Source: Methylococcaceae bacterium (GTDB taxonomy: Bacteria; Pseudomonadota; Gammaproteobacteria; Methylococcales; Methylomonadaceae). Taken from it: a DNA stretch of 64,000 nt. The stretch spans positions 20,446 through 84,445 of the forward strand of contig JAUYBL010000033.1 of NCBI GenBank assembly GCA_030693065.1, in the 5' to 3' direction. Shown piece after piece: positions 53,498 to 64,000 of this stretch. Every line of letters begins with the position of its first letter. The first letter of the stretch is position 1. The notes below the pieces were generated by a model. The model saw only the letters and a program-made list of their open reading frames with translations, had not been told where the DNA came from and made no database searches. A program made the position numbers and the translations under genes.

Positions 53498-53785
53498 TTA
53501 TTTAACAATCTGAAAGAACGTTTCATCTTCCTTGATCATACCCAGCTCTTCCCGTGCTCGTTCTTCGATCGCTTCTTGGCCTTTTTGTATGTCCAACACT
53601 TCAGCACGTAATGCTTCATTGCGCTGATTTTTTTTATCTACTTCTTGCTTCAGCTCATCGAGCTCTTGTTGGTATTGGTTAATCTGGGCAATGCTGCCAT
53701 CCCCATACCAGAGACGATATTGCAGGTGAATAATCAGCATAATAATCAACGGGATGATGATTTTCACGGCAATTGCTCCAGGCAT
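53498..53785 (-). CDS. ftsB: Cell division protein FtsB
   Basis: The 95-residue protein has one N-terminal membrane helix (about 7-23) and a periplasmic coiled coil with the FtsB pattern (YQQELDELKQEVDKKNQRNEALRAEV and EERAREELGMIKEDETFF). It forms the FtsQLB divisome complex. ATG 53785 has AGGAG 10 nt upstream. An earlier in-frame start at 53830 would read through the palindromic repeat and is rejected. Confidence 0.93.
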   Translation of the reverse strand: MPGAIAVKIIIPLIIMLIIHLQYRLWYGDGSIAQINQYQQELDELKQEVDKKNQRNEALRAEVLDIQKGQEAIEERAREELGMIKEDETFFQIVK

Positions 53786-53796
53786 TGCTCTAGCTC

Positions 53797-53838
53797 CTGC
53801 ATGCCCGATGAAGCGGGGCAGGCTCTCCATGCAGTCGA
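53797..53838. repeat. 42-bp palindromic repeat, copy 1
   Basis: The sequence begins CTGCATGCCCGATGAAGC and ends CATGCAGTCGA. It matches copy 2 at 63778-63819 at 40 of 42 positions. Inner TGCCC/GGGGCA and outer TGCA arms can fold. It lies between eno and ftsB, and its edge forms the ftsB ribosome site. Confidence 0.8.
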
Positions 53839-53849
53839 TAACTGATACT

Positions 53850-53891
53850 CAAGTAAAAAAGCAAATACGGTGCAGATTAGTTCTGCACCGT
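53850..53891 (-). terminator. Rho-independent terminator of eno
   Basis: A 10-bp stem (ACGGTGCAGA / TCTGCACCGT) with a 5-nt loop lies 34 bp after the enolase stop. On the minus strand it is followed by ATTTGCTTTTTTACTT. It may partly separate eno from ftsB expression. Confidence 0.8.
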
Positions 53892-53924
53892 GTTTAGTTA
53901 CTTTAAGGTTGTAGCAGTAACTCA

Positions 53925-57682
<3,758 letters not shown>

Positions 57683-57798
57683 TTAAGACGCCTGAGAAGA
57701 GCTGATGAAGATCTGGGCACAATGATTAATGTTTTGGATTAATCACTTAAAGCAGGGGTGATATAAACCGTGCTTATTCCCCTAACAAGCCGCCCATT

Positions 57799-59166
57799 TT
57801 AATCGACTAAAGCGACTTCGTCATTGTCTTTCGGGTCTGATTCTTGTCTTTGCCACACCACACGCACGCAAGCAGTCGGATTTTCAGCATAAAATTCTGC
57901 GCTAATCCATAAATCACCCACGGCAGCAAGGCAGCCATTTAAATAAATCAACGGCATTTGCTCTCTTTCCCATGGCGGAATACCTGCTTCCTGAAATAGT
58001 TTTTTCAGCGAATGATGCCCTGTTCTGCCGTACAACCTAATTTTCTCGCCGCCGCTACGAAATTTGATTTCTATTTGGGCGGCATGCCAATGTTCAGCCA
58101 AAATGCCAGTGGGCGATTCAATCCAGCGCAGTGCTTGGTGATTGCCAATATTGATTAACCGCTGATGATTCGACCAGCTTTTAGTTTGTTGAATTTCTAT
58201 GACGGCTTGCGGCAAGCAATACAACTTGTCTCGATAACGACGAATTTCAAAACCTTGGGTACTAATCAACGGAACGCTTTGCTCATTGGCGCCGACGACT
58301 TCATCAAGAATTCTCCCCACCAGATCTTGAGAAGGCATTTTCAAACCAATTTGTGCAAACCACTGCCTAATAATCAGCTTCTGATGCAGCAATGACTTTA
58401 AATGCAATTGACTGATGATCAGAGTCTGGTCTGCTTGGTTAAAAACCTGCTCAAAAAATTGCTCGGCGATTTCGTTCACCAAACCAAGAGCTTCAGCGCA
58501 ATGCGCGGCCGAACGTGACACCGTTTTGTCGATAGCAGGCCAGCGCTGCTTTAACAATGGCAACACTTCGTTACGTAAAAAATTACGGTCGTAATCGCTA
58601 CATTGATTAGTGGGGTCTTCCACCCAGCTTAATTGCTGCGTGCTGGCGTAATCGTTGATGGTTTGCTTAGCAACATTTAAAAAAGGCCGCAACAACATAC
58701 CCTGACCAAACGGCATTCGGTCCGGCATTCCTGATAAGCCCGCCAAACCTGCACCGCGAAATAATTGCAGCAACACCGTCTCCAGTTGATCCTCCCGATG
58801 TTGTCCCACCAGCAGCACATCACCGGCTTTGAGCAGTGTTTTAAAAGCTGTGTAACGAGCATCTCTGGCCGCCTCTTCCGGACTTTGGCCGTTTGCTGCA
58901 CCCGCATTCACCCGTAATACTTTAAAATCGATACCCAAAGCGGCTGCGATTTGTTGACAATGCTCCGGCCACGCTTCAGCCGCCGCCTGCAAGCCATGAT
59001 GCACATATACTGCGGTGATTTTGTCTTTTAAGGAGGGTGTGCAAGCGCACAAATGCAGCAAGACATGGGAATCTACCCCGCCGCTGTAGGCGATGTAGAT
59101 TCGCCCGACGGGATTTGCGAGTGTTAATACTGATTCGATAAGTTGTGATGAAAGCAAAAATGACAC
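57799..59166 (-). CDS. tilS: tRNA(Ile)-lysidine synthase
   Basis: The 455-residue protein has the PP-loop IAYSGGVDSHVLLHL, GHQREDQLETVLLQLFRGAGLAGLSGM, the substrate-binding and C-terminal domains (KIRLYGRTGHHSLKKLFQEAGIPPWERE). It makes lysidine in the CAU anticodon of tRNA-Ile. GTG 59166 is chosen because the protein then begins with a family-like MSFLLSSQLIES; a TTG at 59199 would add 11 residues. The integron remnant begins 54 bp further on. Confidence 0.94.
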   Translation of the reverse strand: MSFLLSSQLIESVLTLANPVGRIYIAYSGGVDSHVLLHLCACTPSLKDKITAVYVHHGLQAAAEAWPEHCQQIAAALGIDFKVLRVNAGAANGQSPEEAARDARYTAFKTLLKAGDVLLVGQHREDQLETVLLQLFRGAGLAGLSGMPDRMPFGQGMLLRPFLNVAKQTINDYASTQQLSWVEDPTNQCSDYDRNFLRNEVLPLLKQRWPAIDKTVSRSAAHCAEALGLVNEIAEQFFEQVFNQADQTLIISQLHLKSLLHQKLIIRQWFAQIGLKMPSQDLVGRILDEVVGANEQSVPLISTQGFEIRRYRDKLYCLPQAVIEIQQTKSWSNHQRLINIGNHQALRWIESPTGILAEHWHAAQIEIKFRSGGEKIRLYGRTGHHSLKKLFQEAGIPPWEREQMPLIYLNGCLAAVGDLWISAEFYAENPTACVRVVWQRQESDPKDNDEVALVD

Positions 59167-59219
59167 CTTAATATTAAGTTCCACCTGCAATTCTACCAAC
59201 CCGCAAAGTGAATAACTGA

Positions 59220-59543
59220 TTAAAGATCTCGATAAGCCGTTTCATTAAACTTAAAAACTGCACTTAACAAAAACACCAGCGCATTCATCGCCTGATTTTG
59301 CGTCGCTGCCGCGACATTGCGCTCATTCGCTAAATAGCTTAATAACGCCTCAATTTTCTCCTCGCTATTCTCACACAGTGCCTGCTTTTCACTCGTGCGG
59401 TGAAGTTTCACAAACTGCTTGATCCAATCACAATAGGTACGTGGGGAATAATGCTTCAGCCGCATAATGCGGCGAACTCCATCCAGCAAGGTAGGCACGT
59501 TTGTGCTTGACACAGAGTGGTTACCGGCTATATTGAGGCGCAA
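59220..59543 (-). pseudogene. Integron-integrase N-terminal remnant
   Basis: The 107-codon frame carries only the SAM-like N-terminal domain of an IntI-type tyrosine recombinase: LLDGVRRIMRLKHYSPRTYCDWI, the residues ALLSYLANERNVAAATQNQA and ALVFLLSAVF. The catalytic domain (R-H-R-Y, about 200 residues) is absent: the frame ends at 59220, and tilS starts 54 bp beyond. It points away from the cassettes, the normal orientation of intI next to its recombination site. Confidence 0.75.
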
Positions 59544-59558
59544 ATTTGCCTGTTTTTA

Positions 59559-59682
59559 GGGCTAACATTAAGTTATCGAGGCAACTATGCGCGGTTTTCT
59601 AATTATCAAAGCAAAAGTGCCCGGAAAGCTGGGTAATATCGACTTGTCTGGGCAGATTTGCTTGATAATCAATAGTTAGCCC
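59559..59682. other. Putative integron recombination site (attI or long attC)
   Basis: GGGCTAAC (59559-59566) and GTTAGCCC (59675-59682) form the outer inverted boxes. Inside, ATTATCAAAGCAAA (59602-59615) pairs with TTTGCTTGATAAT (59657-59669) and TGCCC with GGGCA. The right box ends 8 bp before the HNH gene, as expected for a cassette junction. Box sequences deviate slightly from GTTRRRY, so it may be a degenerate attC or an attI. Confidence 0.5.
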
Positions 59683-59689
59683 TCTCATT

Positions 59690-60349
59690 ATGCAATTTGA
59701 ATTAGAGCAACATCACCGAGACATACCGAACGACGAACTCATCTTAGAAATGCGGCGCATCGCAATTCTATTGAATCGTCCATCTGTGACGATTGACCAA
59801 TTTAATGAACACGGAAAATTTCACAGCACAACCCTATCTCGGCGCTTTGGGTCATGGTTCAAAGCACTCGAAGCTGCAGGCTTAGAAAAGACTCGAAACC
59901 TTCACATCACTAACGAGCAATTATTTGAAAACCTTACTACGGTATGGCTCAAACTTGGTCGCCAACCAAAGTACCAAGATTTAACAAAAGACAATTCTTT
60001 GTTTTCTGCTGGAACCTACGAAAAACGCTTCGGTACTTGGCGCAAAGCACTAGAGGCTTTTGTCGCTTGGGCAAACGAAGGTATAAATCCTGAAAGAGTC
60101 TCGCCAAACCCATCCTCAAATCAACAGAGGCGCACATCGCGAAATATAAATTGGCGGTTACGTGCTCTAGTTCTGCTACGCGACGGAGCGCGCTGCCAGC
60201 TTTGTGGTGCTGAAGCGCGCAATGGAGCAACGCTTCAGGTTGACCATGTGATTCCATGGAGCAAAGGTGGCGAAACAGTTTTTGAAAATCTTCAGGTTCT
60301 CTGCCATGTCTGTAACATAGGAAAAAGCAATGTTCAGCTTGAGCCATAG
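59690..60349 (+). CDS. HNH endonuclease with HNH-associated repeats (gene cassette)
   Basis: The 219-residue protein has two HNH-associated repeats (about 10-65 and 70-125, each ending R-RFG-W-KALEA) before a C-terminal HNH nuclease domain (about 160-215). The latter has C-x2-C (CQLCG), VDHVIPWSKGG with the catalytic His, the ENLQVL segment and a second C-x2-C (CHVCNIGKS). It could cut DNA, perhaps as a homing or defence nuclease. The gene lies between a recombination-site-like sequence and a clear attC, with almost no flanking DNA, so it is an integron cassette. Confidence 0.88.
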   Translation: MQFELEQHHRDIPNDELILEMRRIAILLNRPSVTIDQFNEHGKFHSTTLSRRFGSWFKALEAAGLEKTRNLHITNEQLFENLTTVWLKLGRQPKYQDLTKDNSLFSAGTYEKRFGTWRKALEAFVAWANEGINPERVSPNPSSNQQRRTSRNINWRLRALVLLRDGARCQLCGAEARNGATLQVDHVIPWSKGGETVFENLQVLCHVCNIGKSNVQLEP

Positions 60350-60409
60350 GGCTAACCCATCCATCAAGCGGGACGCGCTAAAGCGCGCCCCTTATGTCAA
60401 ACGTTATGC
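60350..60409 (+). other. attC site of the HNH cassette
   Basis: GGCTAAC (60350-60356) is the left box and GTTATGC (60403-60409) the right box. Between them CGCGCT and AGCGCG form a short stem, and GGGACGCGC/GCGCGCCCC-like arms give the imperfect hairpin of a 60-bp attC. It starts at the last base of the HNH stop region, the usual arrangement. The ending TCAAACGTTATGC is typical of many environmental attC sites. Confidence 0.8.
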
Positions 60410-60421
60410 ATAGGAGTCCGC

Positions 60422-60514
60422 GTGGCAATCGCTGAATCATTGTTACTACTCACTGGTTTCGTTTTCGCACACGCGACATGGAACATCTCGGATCTCCAAA
60501 AAGGAGAGCTATAA
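60422..60514 (+). pseudogene. Truncated second integron cassette ORF
   Basis: Thirteen bases after the attC, a GTG with AGGAG upstream opens a 30-residue frame that begins VAIAESLLLLTGFVFAHATW and continues NISDLQKGEL before TAA. Its start resembles cassette-encoded small proteins with a hydrophobic N-terminus. The frame ends where A-rich DNA leads to the left end of a transposase element, so the gene was probably cut by that insertion. No attC follows. Confidence 0.5.
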
Positions 60515-60531
60515 AAAAAACGAAAAAAAAC

Positions 60532-61441
60532 GGGGTCAGGTCTTGCAAACAAGCAAAGTCCCGCTAAACTGAATCTATGGCAAGACCTTTACGACTCGAA
60601 TTAGCTGGCGGCTTGTATCACGTAACTTCGCGGGGTAACGGCAGGCAGGATATTTATCTGGATGATGAGGACAGGCAAAATTGGCTAGACCTATTAGGCG
60701 AGACTTGTTCCAGACTTAATTGGGTTTGCCATGCCTACTGTCTGATGACCAACCATTACCATATTGTCATCGAAACGATTGAAGGCAATTTATCCCAGGG
60801 AATGCGACAGCTTAACGGTGTTTATACCCAACGCTTCGATCGCCGCCACAGTCGGGTCGGCCATATTTTTCAAGGACGATATAAAGCTATTTTGGTCGAC
60901 AAAGACAGCCATCTGCTCGAGTTAGCCCGATACGTGGTTTTGAATCCCGTCCGGGCAGGCATGGTCAATGATGCGGCCGATTGGCAATGGAGCAGCTATC
61001 TTGCAACGATAGACAGAACGATGTCACCGCAATGGCTCCAAACGCATTGGCTTTTACGGCAATTTGGTTCGGATCGAACTCAAGCCACGTTGCATTACAT
61101 TGATTTCGTCAGAGCCGGTGTTGGACTCGCGCCTATTTGGGAAGATTTGCGTCATCAAATCTATTTGGGCGGCGACGACTTTGTCCGCAACCTACAAACA
61201 CAAATTTCTTCCACGGTCGCCGATAATCGAGAAATACCTAAAAGCCAGCGACGTTCCATAGCCAGGCCAATCAATCACTACGTCGAAAATTACACCGATG
61301 CGAAAATTGGCATTCAAGAAGCTTACAAAACCGGCGATTACACGATGCAACAAATCGCCCAAGCATTTGGCATCCATTACTCGACCGTTAGCCGAATAAT
61401 CAATCGCAAACACAAGGTGCCGCATTGCAAGACTTGACCCC
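60532..61441 (+). mobile_element. REP-associated transposase element 1
   Basis: The ends GGGGTCAGGTCTTGCAA (60532-60548) and TTGCAAGACTTGACCCC (61425-61441) are inverted repeats with one mismatch. They enclose a single Y1-type transposase gene. The element is 910 bp and interrupts the second cassette. Confidence 0.75.
60577..61437 (+). CDS. REP-associated tyrosine transposase (RAYT) with C-terminal HTH
   Basis: The 286-residue protein has the Y1 transposase features: HVTSRGNGRQDIYLDD, the HUH-type motif in YCLMTNHYHIVIE, VGHIFQGRYKAILV and the catalytic Tyr region LARYVVLNPVRAGMV. A C-terminal helix-turn-helix (YTMQQIAQAFGIHYSTVSRIINRK) makes it longer than the second copy at 62201. It processes single-stranded hairpin DNA. 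Its ends overlap the inverted repeats. Confidence 0.92.
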   Translation: MARPLRLELAGGLYHVTSRGNGRQDIYLDDEDRQNWLDLLGETCSRLNWVCHAYCLMTNHYHIVIETIEGNLSQGMRQLNGVYTQRFDRRHSRVGHIFQGRYKAILVDKDSHLLELARYVVLNPVRAGMVNDAADWQWSSYLATIDRTMSPQWLQTHWLLRQFGSDRTQATLHYIDFVRAGVGLAPIWEDLRHQIYLGGDDFVRNLQTQISSTVADNREIPKSQRRSIARPINHYVENYTDAKIGIQEAYKTGDYTMQQIAQAFGIHYSTVSRIINRKHKVPHCKT

Positions 61442-61484
61442 ATTTTTGATTTGGCGTATGCCAACATGATTCAATTTAAGTAAA

Positions 61485-61925
61485 ATGCATTTTATATTAC
61501 CTAATCTTATTGTATTGCTAGTCTTATTTTTATCCCCGGCCCATGCAGAACCGTTATATGTAAAACTTGGTCGTTGGAGTATTGAGCCTGAAAAGCCAAA
61601 TAATATTAAGGATGGGACACCGAAATACAGTTGTATCACTGATGAGGTGTTGACGAGCGTTTCCAGGCATAACATGGTTCTCAGTTGTACCGGCACCTTG
61701 TTGCCAACTTCAAATCGCACAATTGCGGAGTGGGCGTTGACATGTCCAGACGGAAAAAGTATGAAATGGAAAGTGATTGCCCGCTCTGCTGAATTGATCG
61801 AAAATTTCAGCACTCCCCTTGGTTATGGTAATACAGCAAATGAAGACCGGTATAGCGCTAAATCAATTGCTAAGTGGCTTTCATCGGATTGCAGAACCGC
61901 GCCTTTATTCCCTAAAATCAAATAG
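61485..61925 (+). CDS. Secreted hypothetical protein (DUF3617-like)
   Basis: The 146-residue protein has a signal peptide (MHFILPNLIVLLVLFLSPAHA). The mature part has four cysteines: YSCITDEVL, VLSCTGTLL, ALTCPDGKS and SSDCRTAP. The order of Cys residues with GRWSIEP resembles DUF3617 periplasmic proteins, but the match is weak. It lies between two transposase elements. Confidence 0.6.
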   Translation: MHFILPNLIVLLVLFLSPAHAEPLYVKLGRWSIEPEKPNNIKDGTPKYSCITDEVLTSVSRHNMVLSCTGTLLPTSNRTIAEWALTCPDGKSMKWKVIARSAELIENFSTPLGYGNTANEDRYSAKSIAKWLSSDCRTAPLFPKIK

Positions 61926-61993
61926 AAAATGGCAACTCGCGATCGGGTGGGGATAACAGGATTGCGCCCGTTATTCCTCACACATCACCGTGG

Positions 61994-62034
61994 TCAAAGG
62001 GGGGGGCAGACTCGATTTATTATGACCCTTTTGA
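61994..62034. repeat. Solo copy of RAYT element 2 ends
   Basis: TCAAAGG with CAGACTCGA (61994-62015) and TATGACCCTTTTGA (62021-62034) are the same two ends as those of the 62121 element, collapsed onto each other with a 5-nt spacer. This is what a REP-like or non-autonomous relative of the transposase element should look like. Confidence 0.6.
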
Positions 62035-62120
62035 TTTTTCAGCCTTCGTTTGCCTGAATTCAATATCTAACCAATAATTTTCACGTTGTTTATGCAGATC
62101 AGGATAGCGTTCAGTTTGCA

Positions 62121-62920
62121 TCAAAGGGGTCAGACTCGATTGATTATTCATAGAATCCCGCTAAGCTTGTAGCCTCTTGTTTTCTCTCAGGTTTAAGCTC
62201 ATGGCTCGTCTTCCTAGAATGGTCATTCCCGGCCAGCCGCAACATATCATCGTTCGCGGTAACAACCGTTCCGAGATTTTCTGCTGCGATGCGGATTACC
62301 GCTTTTATCTGGAAAAGCTCCTGACAGCCTGCAAAAAGCATGATTGTCAATTACATGCCTATGTACTGATGACCAATCATGTCCATTTGCTGATGACGCC
62401 CTTTTTCGAAACCGGCCTGAGCAAAACGCTGCAAATGCTGGGGCGTTATTATGTGCAATATTTCAATCACTGTTACCGGCGCACCGGCACGCTTTGGGAA
62501 GGCCGGTACAAAGCAACGCTGATCGACAGCGAATCGTATTTGCTGGCCTGCATGCGCTATATTGAGCTCAATCCGGTGCGTGCCGACATGGTGGTCGATT
62601 CGGCCGAATATCCGTGGTCGAGTTATCGTTTTAATGCGCTGGGGCATGAGGATGACTTAGTTACCTCGCATGTTGAATTTCACCGTTTGGGGGCTGACGA
62701 CAAGGAGCGCCAGTCGGCTTATAGAGCGCTGTTTAATCAGTCGATTTCTGAAACTCAAATTAACGAAATCAGGGACGCGACTAATAAGGCGTGGGCATTG
62801 GGTGACAGCCGGTTCAAGGAGCGCATTCAATTACAACTGGCGCGGCGGGTAGAACCCATTGCCAGAGGCGGCGACAGAAAGTCTCCTCAATTTAAAATCA
62901 ATCGAGTATGACTCCTTTGA
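62121..62920 (+). mobile_element. REP-associated transposase element 2
   Basis: The 23-bp ends at 62121-62143 and 62898-62920 are inverted repeats with 21 identical positions. They enclose one transposase gene, and the 800-bp element has no passenger gene. Confidence 0.75.
62201..62911 (+). CDS. REP-associated tyrosine transposase (RAYT)
   Basis: The 236-residue Y1 transposase has HIIVRGNNRSEIFCCD, the HUH-type YVLMTNHVHLLMTP, TGTLWEGRYKATLID and the catalytic region MRYIELNPVRADMV. It belongs to a different RAYT subgroup from the 60577 copy, because it lacks the C-terminal HTH and ends RRVEPIARGGDRKSP. ATG 62201 is chosen; an in-frame start at 62177 is possible. Confidence 0.92.
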   Translation: MARLPRMVIPGQPQHIIVRGNNRSEIFCCDADYRFYLEKLLTACKKHDCQLHAYVLMTNHVHLLMTPFFETGLSKTLQMLGRYYVQYFNHCYRRTGTLWEGRYKATLIDSESYLLACMRYIELNPVRADMVVDSAEYPWSSYRFNALGHEDDLVTSHVEFHRLGADDKERQSAYRALFNQSISETQINEIRDATNKAWALGDSRFKERIQLQLARRVEPIARGGDRKSPQFKINRV

Positions 62921-63032
62921 TTGCAATAAAAATATAAATGTAATCGCCATATTTCGCTGCGTAGCCTATACGCCAACGTTTTATGACACCACTTAAAAAC
63001 ACTATTAGGCCGCATCGCCAAGGATACAAAGC

Positions 63033-63746
63033 ATGTCGTTAACGGAACAACCCAAGCGAATTATTTTTTTTATACTCTTAGTTTTAATGGCAAATACCAG
63101 CGTATTTGCAAGTCCCAATTCGGATTTTCAATCGTGGATTCCGGTGAATATTAATGCCAAACTGGGCGACCAATTGCGTGGTTTTTTAGAATTCCAGCCA
63201 CGTGTAGGCAATGACATGTCACACCTTACCGCCATGATGATTAGGCCCGCCATTGGCTGGGCGATCAATGACAAAGCGACTCTTTGGACGGGCTATTTAA
63301 TGAGTGCCGATTCCATCTCGCCTGACTCGGATACCTACCTGATTGAAAACCGCGCTTTTCAAGGATTTACCTGGAAAGACACTGCCAACGATAAGCAATT
63401 TATATGGGAGGTTCGCAATCGACTGGAGGAACGTTTTTTGCCTCGAAATACCGATCCCAGCATCCGGTGGCGGACACGGCTTCGAGTTGAGCAGTTAATT
63501 CCTGGCGGGGCGCACTGGTCTGTGATTGCCTCTGAAGAAATATTTTTCAATCTTAACAACAATGCCAATAATGCCCAATTGCAAACCGGAACCCAGCAAA
63601 ACCGCTTGTATCTAGGTGTCGGTTATCGGTTTGCGCCTGAGTTTCAAGTTGAATCAGGTTATTTATACCAACACGTGTGGAAAAGTTCGCCAGTGGCTGA
63701 TCAAAATAACAATGTATGGATGACCAATCTTAATCTTAATTTCTAG
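63033..63746 (+). CDS. DUF2490 outer-membrane-like protein
   Basis: The 237-residue protein has a signal peptide (IIFFILLVLMANTSVFA) and a DUF2490 pattern. That pattern is alternating beta strands with FQSWIPVNINAKLG, FLEFQPRVGN, LWTGYLMSAD, RNRLEERFLPR with RWRTRLRVEQ, and the final strand pairs QNRLYLGVGYRF and NVWMTNLNLNF. It is predicted to be a beta-barrel outer-membrane protein of unknown function. It lies downstream of RAYT element 2. Confidence 0.85.
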   Translation: MSLTEQPKRIIFFILLVLMANTSVFASPNSDFQSWIPVNINAKLGDQLRGFLEFQPRVGNDMSHLTAMMIRPAIGWAINDKATLWTGYLMSADSISPDSDTYLIENRAFQGFTWKDTANDKQFIWEVRNRLEERFLPRNTDPSIRWRTRLRVEQLIPGGAHWSVIASEEIFFNLNNNANNAQLQTGTQQNRLYLGVGYRFAPEFQVESGYLYQHVWKSSPVADQNNNVWMTNLNLNF

Positions 63747-63773
63747 CTAAGCGTTAAAAGTTATCGTTAATCC

Positions 63774-63819
63774 TCGACTGCATGCCCGATGAAACGGGGC
63801 AGGCTCTCCTTGCAGTCGA
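63774..63819. repeat. 42-bp palindromic repeat, copy 2
   Basis: TCGACTGCA and TGCAGTCGA are perfect outer arms, and TGCCC/GGGGCA inner ones. Positions 63778-63819 match copy 1 at 53797-53838 at 40 of 42 positions. The copy lies after the DUF2490 gene with no gene around. Confidence 0.8.
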
Positions 63820-63867
63820 CCACGAACGGCTTAACTTGGCGACATAGAATAATTGACGGACGTGAAT

Positions 63868-64000
63868 TCAAGTAATAAGTGCATAACCCACCAATTTTTC
63901 AGCGTCCATGCCGGATAGTTCGCGAAACACCTCGTAAGGCGTCTTGAAGCCCAGACACTTCCTTGGTCTGTTGTTGAGTTTATGCACAGCTTCTAACACC
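63868..64000 (-). CDS. IS30-type transposase, C-terminal fragment
   Basis: The frame enters from beyond the window and ends in TGA at 63868. The 44 visible residues contain LEAVHKLNNRPRKCLGFKTP and YEVFRELSG, the typical end of IS30-family transposases (NNRPRK-x-LG-x-KTPYEVF). Whether the element is intact cannot be seen. Confidence 0.85.
   Translation of the reverse strand, partial: VLEAVHKLNNRPRKCLGFKTPYEVFRELSGMDAEKLVGYALIT

Noticed and set aside
62020..62121. 33-residue minus-strand ORF starting MQTERYPDLHK
   Set aside because: Its end lies in the solo repeat and no ribosome site or family is visible.

Overview
The window is a piece of a bacterial chromosome, most likely from a gammaproteobacterium. 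The 52-59 kb block has the classical order tilS-pyrG-kdsA-eno-ftsB-ispD-ispF-truD, and the other housekeeping blocks (yciB-yciI-bolA, ydbH-ydbL, ygfX/ygfZ, efpL-rlmG) are also gammaproteobacterial. Base composition, family resemblance and the style of the intergenic repeats suggest a methanotroph of the Methylococcales. This is an inference, because no methane-oxidation gene lies in the window.

Layout. 0-27 kb is mostly ordinary core genome: the end of recJ, a lipoprotein PPIase with bolA/yciI/yciB, a small methyltransferase/lipoprotein operon, a YajR-type transporter, a GGDEF/EAL sensor with ygfX, ygfZ, a nucleotidyltransferase, a PRPP synthetase next to an archaeal-type AMP phosphorylase, rlmD, the ydbL/ydbH envelope pair, cysM, a three-gene CDP-alcohol/CDP-archaeol-synthase-like cluster, efpL and rlmG. 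A 50-residue membrane ORF with its own promoter and terminator sits at 27.3 kb.

27.5-37.5 kb is accessory. It holds a MbcA/Xre antitoxin whose RES toxin looks broken, a Crp/Fnr-like regulator, a B12-binding radical SAM enzyme, a diguanylate cyclase, a TRL-like lipoprotein, an acyltransferase/glycosyltransferase pair, a Thr-rich lipoprotein, a tiny CsbD-like ORF and a PRC-barrel protein. A palindromic motif, TGT-N4-TAGCG-N-ACAGA, recurs at four or five places only in this stretch and could be the operator of a small regulon.

37.7-50.4 kb is a five-gene trehalose/glycogen operon: treS fused to maltokinase, glgX, treY, treZ and a GH133-type debranching enzyme. It encodes two routes to trehalose and two debranchers but no GlgE. 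50.6-59.2 kb returns to core genes (ssb, then the truD to tilS block).

59.2-64 kb is a mobile-DNA junction: an N-terminal remnant of an integron integrase, a recombination-site-like sequence, an HNH-endonuclease gene cassette with its attC, and a second cassette truncated by a REP-associated transposase element. Then follow a small secreted protein, a second REP-associated transposase with a solo copy of its ends, a DUF2490 protein, a 42-bp palindrome also found upstream of ftsB, and the C-terminus of an IS30-type transposase. No rRNA, tRNA or CRISPR array was recognised.
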